Shown: in pieces, positions 59,349-64,000 of the stretch
Layout of the letters: each line of letters begins with the position of its first letter
Position numbering within the stretch: position 1 is the stretch's first letter
Assembly: GCF_000813325.1 (NCBI RefSeq)
Contig: NZ_BBQE01000013.1
DNA: 64,000 nucleotides
Origin: Sulfurospirillum cavolei
GTDB lineage: Bacteria; Campylobacterota; Campylobacteria; Campylobacterales; Sulfurospirillaceae
Strand: one strand, 5' to 3'
Made by a program: the position numbers and the translations under genes
The notes under the pieces: generated by a model
Seen by the model: only the letters and a program-made list of their open reading frames with translations
Databases searched by the model: none
What the model was told of the DNA's origin: nothing

Positions 59349-60374
59349 ATGAATTATATCCTCAAAGACGAAAACGCACAGTATTTTGAATGCGGTTTTT
59401 CGTGCGATAACGCAATTTTTCTGAAACTCGGCAGTGAAGCGTTTTTCATTACCGATGCACGTTATACGACCGAAGCAACGCAGACGATTCAAAATGCCGA
59501 GGTTGTTTTAGGCGACAGACGCGATCTTTTGAAAACGGTTCGTTTGATGGTACGAAAAAGCGGCATTTCACGTTTGGTCTACAATCCCAGCGAATGGAGC
59601 GTGGACGCTTATGAGCGTCTTAGCTCCACATTGAACGTTCATTTTCAACGAAAAGTCAATTTCTCGCAAGAAAAACGTATCGTGAAAAGCGAAGCCGAGT
59701 TGACGCTTTTAAAACAAGCGGCACGGTACGGCAAAGAGGCGTTTGCGCGCTTTGGGGAGTTTTTAAAAACGCATGAAGGACTCGACGAAAGACGTGCTTT
59801 TTTTGAAGCCGAAGCGATCTTTAAAAACGAGGGTGCGTTGGGGCTGAGTTTCGATCCGATCGTCGCATTCGGCGAAAATGCCGCTAAACCGCATGCGCTT
59901 CCTACCGGTAAGCGTTTAGAACACGGCGAACTCGTGTTGCTCGACGCGGGCGTAAAATACCGACGCTACTGTTCCGATCGTACGCGCACGAGCTATTTTA
60001 ACGAACATTTCGGCTTTGAAAAAGAGCAACACTTTAACGATGCACGCCGACAAAAAGTGTACGATACCGTCTTGTTTGCCCAAGAAGCCGCGTTTAAGGC
60101 GGTACGTGCGGGCATTCAAGCCAAAGATATCGACAAAGCCGCGCGCGACGTCATCGAAAAAGCGGGATTTGGAGCGTATTTCGTGCATTCTACGGGGCAC
60201 GGCGTGGGATTGGACATTCACGAACTGCCCGTGATCGGGGCGCGTTCTTCCGCGATCATCGATGAAAATATGGTATTTACGATCGAGCCGGGGATTTATT
60301 TGCCCGGAGAGTTTGGCGTACGTATTGAAGATACGATCGTCGTGCGAGCAAACGGCGCCGAGGTTCTGGGGTGA
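59349..60374 (+). CDS. M24-family Xaa-Pro aminopeptidase-like peptidase
   Basis: The 341-residue protein has an N-terminal creatinase-like domain and the pita-bread metal site: LLDAGVKYRRYCSDRTRT with two Asp, HSTGHGVGLDIHELP with His, and FTIEPGIYLPGEFGVRIEDT with two Glu. It probably removes the first residue before proline. The gene starts directly after aroQ and ends overlapping folK by 4 bases, as in Campylobacter. Confidence 0.9.
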   Translation: MNYILKDENAQYFECGFSCDNAIFLKLGSEAFFITDARYTTEATQTIQNAEVVLGDRRDLLKTVRLMVRKSGISRLVYNPSEWSVDAYERLSSTLNVHFQRKVNFSQEKRIVKSEAELTLLKQAARYGKEAFARFGEFLKTHEGLDERRAFFEAEAIFKNEGALGLSFDPIVAFGENAAKPHALPTGKRLEHGELVLLDAGVKYRRYCSDRTRTSYFNEHFGFEKEQHFNDARRQKVYDTVLFAQEAAFKAVRAGIQAKDIDKAARDVIEKAGFGAYFVHSTGHGVGLDIHELPVIGARSSAIIDENMVFTIEPGIYLPGEFGVRIEDTIVVRANGAEVLG

Positions 60375-60838
60375 AATTAGAAAAAATCCGTTTTTTCCCG
60401 ATGCGTTCGTCTTTACCCAAACGGTTCAAATACGAAGCATTGATCGGTATCGGAGGCAACGAGGGAGACGTTAAAAAACGTTTTCGCAACCTCTATCGGT
60501 TTTTTCTAAACGATCCGCGCTTGCGTATCCAAGAGAGTTCGCCCGTTTTGCAAAATCCGCCTTTTGGCTATTACGAACAAAACGATTTTCACAATGCGGT
60601 AATGCTCGTAGAGACTTCTTTACATGTCAAAGCCTTGCTTACGATGCTTTTACATGTAGAGAAGCGATTTAAACGCGTGAGACGCTTTAAAAATGGACCA
60701 AGAACGCTTGATTTGGATATAATATTTTTCGATCGTCTTCGACGCAACGATTCACGGTTGACGCTTCCGCATCCTCGATGGAGCGAACGTTTATCGGTCG
60801 TCGTTCCGCTTTTTATGCTAAAACGTTTCAAAGGATAA
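60371..60838 (+). CDS. folK: 6-hydroxymethyl-7,8-dihydropterin pyrophosphokinase FolK
   Basis: FolK transfers pyrophosphate from ATP to hydroxymethyldihydropterin for folate. The 155-residue protein shows IGIGGNEGDVKKRF, QNPPFGYYEQNDFHNAVMLVET, FKNGPRTLDLDIIFFD and LPHPRWSERLSVVVPL, the HPPK signatures. GTG 60371 overlaps the previous stop. Palindromes at 60622 and 60652 encode LHVK and LHVE. Confidence 0.93.
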   Translation: MKLEKIRFFPMRSSLPKRFKYEALIGIGGNEGDVKKRFRNLYRFFLNDPRLRIQESSPVLQNPPFGYYEQNDFHNAVMLVETSLHVKALLTMLLHVEKRFKRVRRFKNGPRTLDLDIIFFDRLRRNDSRLTLPHPRWSERLSVVVPLFMLKRFKG

Positions 60839-60841
60839 TGG

Positions 60842-62119
60842 GTGAAATTTCATACGTTTAGCGGTGAAACACCGGCAGAAGCACTCAAACTCGCTCAACG
60901 TGAGTGCGGCGAGAATGCTTTAGTCATCAGCACCAAACAACTGCGCAAAAAGACGATTAGCACGAGCGCGCTTTACGAAGTAGTGGTCGCGGTGGACGAA
61001 GAACAGCTTCCCGTGCAAAAGTCAGAACCTAAGATCGAGTCAAAATACAAAAGCGGCGAGGACGTATTGTTGAGCCTCTCCGAGGCGGCGAAACAGATTT
61101 CCCAAATTGCCCAAGCAACGGGCGATACGGGAAGTTTCGGCAGCTCCTCCAAAGCCGTCGACAAAGCTCAAAATATCGAAAGCATCGGCGAAATTAAAAG
61201 CGAGATTACCAAACTTGCCGATAAAATAAAGTTGATTCAAGAGATGTTTTGGGAAGAAAAAGCGCACCATCGCAATCATTTGGCGATTCCCTCCGAATTT
61301 GCCGAAATTTATAAACTTGCCAAAACCAGCGGCATGGGCGAAGATCATCTTGAAAATATTATGAATTTGACGTTGGAACATATGCCCAGTCGTATGAAAA
61401 ACAGTTCCGAGACGATTAAACGCTATTTTCAAGTTTTGCTTCGCAAATTGATTCCCGTACGTATGGAAACCGAGCTTCCCAAAGGAAGCAAGCGTATTAT
61501 GATGTTCGTCGGTCCTACGGGCGTGGGAAAAACGACGACGATCGCCAAGTTGGCGGCGCGCTATTCGTATATTCAGGAAAAACGCGCCAAAGTCGGCATT
61601 ATAACGCTTGATACCTATCGCATCGGAGCGGTGGAACAGCTTTTTCAATACGCTAAAATGATGCGCTTGCCGATCGAAGACGTGGTAGAACCGAACGATT
61701 TTAACCAAGCGCTCTCGTCGCTCAGCCATTGCGACGTCATTTTGATCGATACGGTCGGAAGTTCGCAGTACGATAAAGAAAAATTACTGAAGCTCAACAC
61801 GTTCCTTCAAAAAAGCGATCTTCAAATCGACGTCAATTTAGTGCTTTCCGCGGGAAGCAAACTCGAAGACCTCAAAGAGATTTATCATAACTTCTCCTTT
61901 TTAACGATCGACACGCTTATTTTTACCAAATTCGACGAAACCAAAGTTTTTGGAACGATTTTTTCTTTGATCTACGATATCGACAAGCCCGTGAGTTACT
62001 TTTCGATCGGGCAAGAGGTTCCAGACGATATCGTTCCCGCCTCCAGCGATTTTTTAGTCGAGTGTATTTTAGACGGTTTTGAGAAAAAAAGAGGTGAACA
62101 TGCAAACGCAAGCAAATAA
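60842..62119 (+). CDS. flhF: Flagellar GTPase FlhF
   Basis: FlhF, an SRP-family GTPase, sets polar flagellar position and number. The 425-residue protein has an N-terminal B domain (about 1-150), then an NG domain with GPTGVGKTTTIAKLAAR (P loop about 224-231), LDTYRIGAVEQL, a G3-like IDTVGSSQYDK and FTKFDET. The G3 residues are DTVGSS where SRP GTPases usually have DTAGR. GTG 60842 is the start, 3 bases after folK. It overlaps flhG. Confidence 0.92.
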   Translation: MKFHTFSGETPAEALKLAQRECGENALVISTKQLRKKTISTSALYEVVVAVDEEQLPVQKSEPKIESKYKSGEDVLLSLSEAAKQISQIAQATGDTGSFGSSSKAVDKAQNIESIGEIKSEITKLADKIKLIQEMFWEEKAHHRNHLAIPSEFAEIYKLAKTSGMGEDHLENIMNLTLEHMPSRMKNSSETIKRYFQVLLRKLIPVRMETELPKGSKRIMMFVGPTGVGKTTTIAKLAARYSYIQEKRAKVGIITLDTYRIGAVEQLFQYAKMMRLPIEDVVEPNDFNQALSSLSHCDVILIDTVGSSQYDKEKLLKLNTFLQKSDLQIDVNLVLSAGSKLEDLKEIYHNFSFLTIDTLIFTKFDETKVFGTIFSLIYDIDKPVSYFSIGQEVPDDIVPASSDFLVECILDGFEKKRGEHANASK

Positions 62120-62975
62120 ACTTCAAGAGCTCGTCGGTGCGGCATCAAGCGGCGAGGCGGCAAGCCGCACGAAATTTATCGCGATCACGAGCGGTAAAGG
62201 AGGCGTAGGTAAAAGCACTATCAGCGCCAATATGGCAAATATTTTAGCCAATAACGGTTATAAAGTCGGGCTTTTCGATGCCGACATAGGTCTTGCGAAT
62301 TTGGACGTTATTTTAAACGTGCGTATCGATAGAAATATCTTACATGTACTCAAAGGCGAATGCTCTTTAAACGACGTCATCGTTCCGATTAAAAAGAATC
62401 TTATCTTGATTCCAGGAGAAAGCGGCGACGAGATTTTGAAGTATTCCGAACAGTTTTTATTTGAACGCTTTTTGGAAGAGACGAAAGTGCTTGATGATTT
62501 GGATTTTATGATTATCGACACGGGAGCGGGTATCGGAGAGCATATTCAGCTTTTTCTTGAAGCCGCCGACGAAGTCATCGTCGTAACCGTCCCCGATCCC
62601 GCCGCAATTACCGATGCGTACGCGACAATTAAAATTACGAGTAAAACCCAATCGTATATTCATCTGATTTTAAATATGGTTAAGAGCGAAAAAGAGGCGC
62701 AACTCGTTTTTGATAAGATTAATAAAGTCGCTCAAGCCAATATCGGCAACGGATTAAAACTCAATCTGATCGGAAAACTCCCCGAAGATAAAATCGTCTC
62801 AAAGAGCATTAAACAACGCACGCTTTTTACCAACGACGCGCCCAATTCGTTGGCGTCTTTGGATATGAAGCGTATCGTCAATAATCTGGTGTATAAATTG
62901 GAACGAAAAGTGCTTCAAAGTGATACGAATAAGAGCTTCGGAAGCTTCTTTAAGCGTATTATAGAGCAATTTTAG
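62100..62975 (+). CDS. flhG: MinD-like ATPase FlhG (FleN)
   Basis: FlhG regulates flagellar number with FlhF and, in Campylobacter, also influences division site. The 291-residue ParA/MinD-type ATPase has a TQANKLQELV N-terminus like the DQAxxLR FlhF-activating motif, the deviant P loop KGGVGKSTISANMA, IIDTGAGIGEHI and VVTVPDPAAITDAYATIK, and a C-terminal amphipathic part. ATG 62100 lies in the end of flhF (20-base overlap). Confidence 0.93.
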   Translation: MQTQANKLQELVGAASSGEAASRTKFIAITSGKGGVGKSTISANMANILANNGYKVGLFDADIGLANLDVILNVRIDRNILHVLKGECSLNDVIVPIKKNLILIPGESGDEILKYSEQFLFERFLEETKVLDDLDFMIIDTGAGIGEHIQLFLEAADEVIVVTVPDPAAITDAYATIKITSKTQSYIHLILNMVKSEKEAQLVFDKINKVAQANIGNGLKLNLIGKLPEDKIVSKSIKQRTLFTNDAPNSLASLDMKRIVNNLVYKLERKVLQSDTNKSFGSFFKRIIEQF

Positions 62976-62997
62976 ATACATTTCACAAAGGTTGGGC

Positions 62998-63366
62998 ATG
63001 GTCAAATCAGACAATTTTATCTATTTTTTTACCGTGTGCGGGTTTTTTATCGGTTTGGCGTTTTCAATTTTAAATTTTAGCGAACCCGAGGAGATGCTCT
63101 TTTACACCTTGGAGATTACGCTTACGTTTTATTTGATTATTCACGTCGCCATTATGAATTTCTTCGATTTTGATCGACTGAGCACCTATATTTTCAACAA
63201 AAAAGAGCATGAAGAGATCGGGGATTATTTTATCCATGAACTTGAAGACAGGGAAAAAATTATGGATAATTTATTAAGCGGTATCGATTTGATGAACCAA
63301 CAGTATGAAAAGCTCGTGAAAGGCTCAACGGAGAGTCATGAATCCTACGTTAAAAAAGCAGCCTAA
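62998..63366 (+). CDS. Small two-helix membrane protein of the flhFG-fliA cluster
   Basis: The 122-residue protein has two hydrophobic helices (about residues 8-25 and 34-55), then a cytoplasmic tail with HEEIGDYFIHELEDREKIMDNLLSGIDLM. The same place in Campylobacter jejuni holds a protein of unknown function between flhG and fliA. Start ATG 62998 has AAAGG 7 bases before. It overlaps fliA by 29 bases. Confidence 0.75.
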   Translation: MVKSDNFIYFFTVCGFFIGLAFSILNFSEPEEMLFYTLEITLTFYLIIHVAIMNFFDFDRLSTYIFNKKEHEEIGDYFIHELEDREKIMDNLLSGIDLMNQQYEKLVKGSTESHESYVKKAA

Positions 63367-64000
63367 CCCGTACAGTCAAAATTTAAAAAAAGAGCAAGAC
63401 GAGCTTGTTTTGCAGTACCTTCCCGCGGTCAGAGCGATGGCGTATCGCTTAAGGGAACGCTTGCCTTCTTCGGTTGACGTGAACGATTTGATTTCGATCG
63501 GCACCGAAGAGATGATTAAGCTCTCGCGCCGTTACGATAAAGAGCAAAACGACTCCTTTTGGGGCTACGGCAAAAAACGCGTCTACGGAGCGATGCTCGA
63601 TTTTTTACGCTCTTTGGATACGATGAGCCGTTCCAATCGACGTTTGATTAAACTGGTCGATCAAGAAATTACCGCTTATTTAGGCGAGCACGGCGAAGAA
63701 CCCGACGATGCTTATTTGGCAAAGATCTTAAACGAAGATATCGAGAAAATCGCCGAAGCGCGCAACAGCGCGATGATTGTTTCGGTCATGTCGCTGAATG
63801 AACAAATCACGGTACTTTCCGGCGAAGATACGGCGCAAAAAGTCGAAAAAGACCAGCTTTTAGAGATGGTTCACGCTATTTTATCGACGTTTGGCGAACG
63901 AGAGCAGATGATTATTCAACTGTACTATTTTGAAGAGCTCAATTTAAAAGAGATTAGCGAAATATTGGAGATCAGCGAGTCGAGAATTTCTCAGATTCAT
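63338..64000 (+). CDS. fliA: Flagellar sigma factor FliA (sigma-28), 3' end outside window
   Basis: FliA directs transcription of late flagellar genes. The frame from ATG 63338 runs 221 codons to the window edge without a stop. Region 2 (LQYLPAVRAMAYRLRERLPSSVDVNDLISIG) and region 4 (FGEREQMIIQLYYFEELNLKEISEILEISESRISQIH) are complete in sequence. Only the last few codons are missing. It overlaps the small membrane protein gene by 29 bases. Confidence 0.93.
   Translation, partial: MNPTLKKQPNPYSQNLKKEQDELVLQYLPAVRAMAYRLRERLPSSVDVNDLISIGTEEMIKLSRRYDKEQNDSFWGYGKKRVYGAMLDFLRSLDTMSRSNRRLIKLVDQEITAYLGEHGEEPDDAYLAKILNEDIEKIAEARNSAMIVSVMSLNEQITVLSGEDTAQKVEKDQLLEMVHAILSTFGEREQMIIQLYYFEELNLKEISEILEISESRISQIH

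Noticed and set aside
61040..61729. 229-residue minus-strand open frame inside flhF
   Set aside because: Antisense to the conserved FlhF GTPase domain; no start signal or family match.

Overview
The window is chromosomal DNA of a free-living, anaerobically respiring, flagellated member of the Campylobacterota (Epsilonproteobacteria), most likely Sulfurospirillum or a close relative. Three things support this. Several gene strings have the order known from Helicobacter and Campylobacter: minC-lpxC-tsaB-thrB-ylxR-infB-rbfA-rimP, and sppA / aminodeoxyfutalosine deaminase / aroQ / M24 peptidase / folK / flhF / flhG / small membrane protein / fliA. The -10 boxes (TATAAT or TACAAT) sit close to genes with little -35 signal. 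There are two complete polysulfide-reductase-type (Psr) operons. The genus is inferred; no 16S gene is present. I see no tRNA, rRNA, insertion sequence, prophage or CRISPR array.

Layout. 0-10.5 kb is a dense housekeeping run on the + strand: end of flhB, nrnA-like DHH phosphoesterase, M23 peptidase, minC, lpxC, tsaB, thrB, ylxR, infB, rbfA, rimP, ribD. 10.5-35 kb is a respiratory and signalling region. It holds an Aer-type PAS-GGDEF-EAL protein, a cold-shock gene, a three-gene signalling set (Cache protein, response regulator, histidine kinase) divergent from a TsdA-type dihaem cytochrome c, and a radical SAM/methyltransferase fusion probably acting on the tRNA wobble uridine. These are followed by a toxin-antitoxin pair, a diguanylate cyclase, psrABC operon 1, a FIST-PAS-GGDEF-EAL gene split by a frameshift at an A8 run, and psrABC operon 2, which continues into a second regulator/kinase/Cache set. 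35-43 kb has a HemN-like radical SAM protein, two tandem paralogous periplasmic proteins, and a TonB/ExbB/ExbD/receptor operon carrying a polyferredoxin-NosL fusion (probably metal, perhaps copper, uptake). 43-58.4 kb is mixed: manganese pyrophosphatase, ubiE/menG, xseA, a four-gene lipoprotein/LpoB cluster, adenine deaminase, an EamA transporter, an FMN riboswitch with ribB, a LysR/YeiH pair, YitT, SppA and aminodeoxyfutalosine deaminase. 58.4-58.9 kb is a gene-free stretch of three tandem 92-bp units that look like structured RNA. 58.9-64 kb is aroQ through the flagellar regulators flhF, flhG and fliA, which runs off the end.

How it fits together. The middle of the window looks like a sulfur-compound respiration module. 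TsdA can exchange electrons with tetrathionate/thiosulfate, and the Psr complexes reduce polysulfide or thiosulfate with menaquinol (ubiE/menG and a futalosine-pathway deaminase are nearby). Two paralogous Cache/regulator/kinase sets flank these genes. Direct repeats TTnAC-N6-TTnAC, with the 11-bp spacing expected for OmpR-family regulators, lie upstream of tsdA, psrA1, the tandem periplasmic paralogues and the TonB receptor, suggesting a shared regulon. Across the window the palindrome TTACATGTAA occurs far more often than expected (13 exact copies), mostly inside genes and twice inside the FMN riboswitch.
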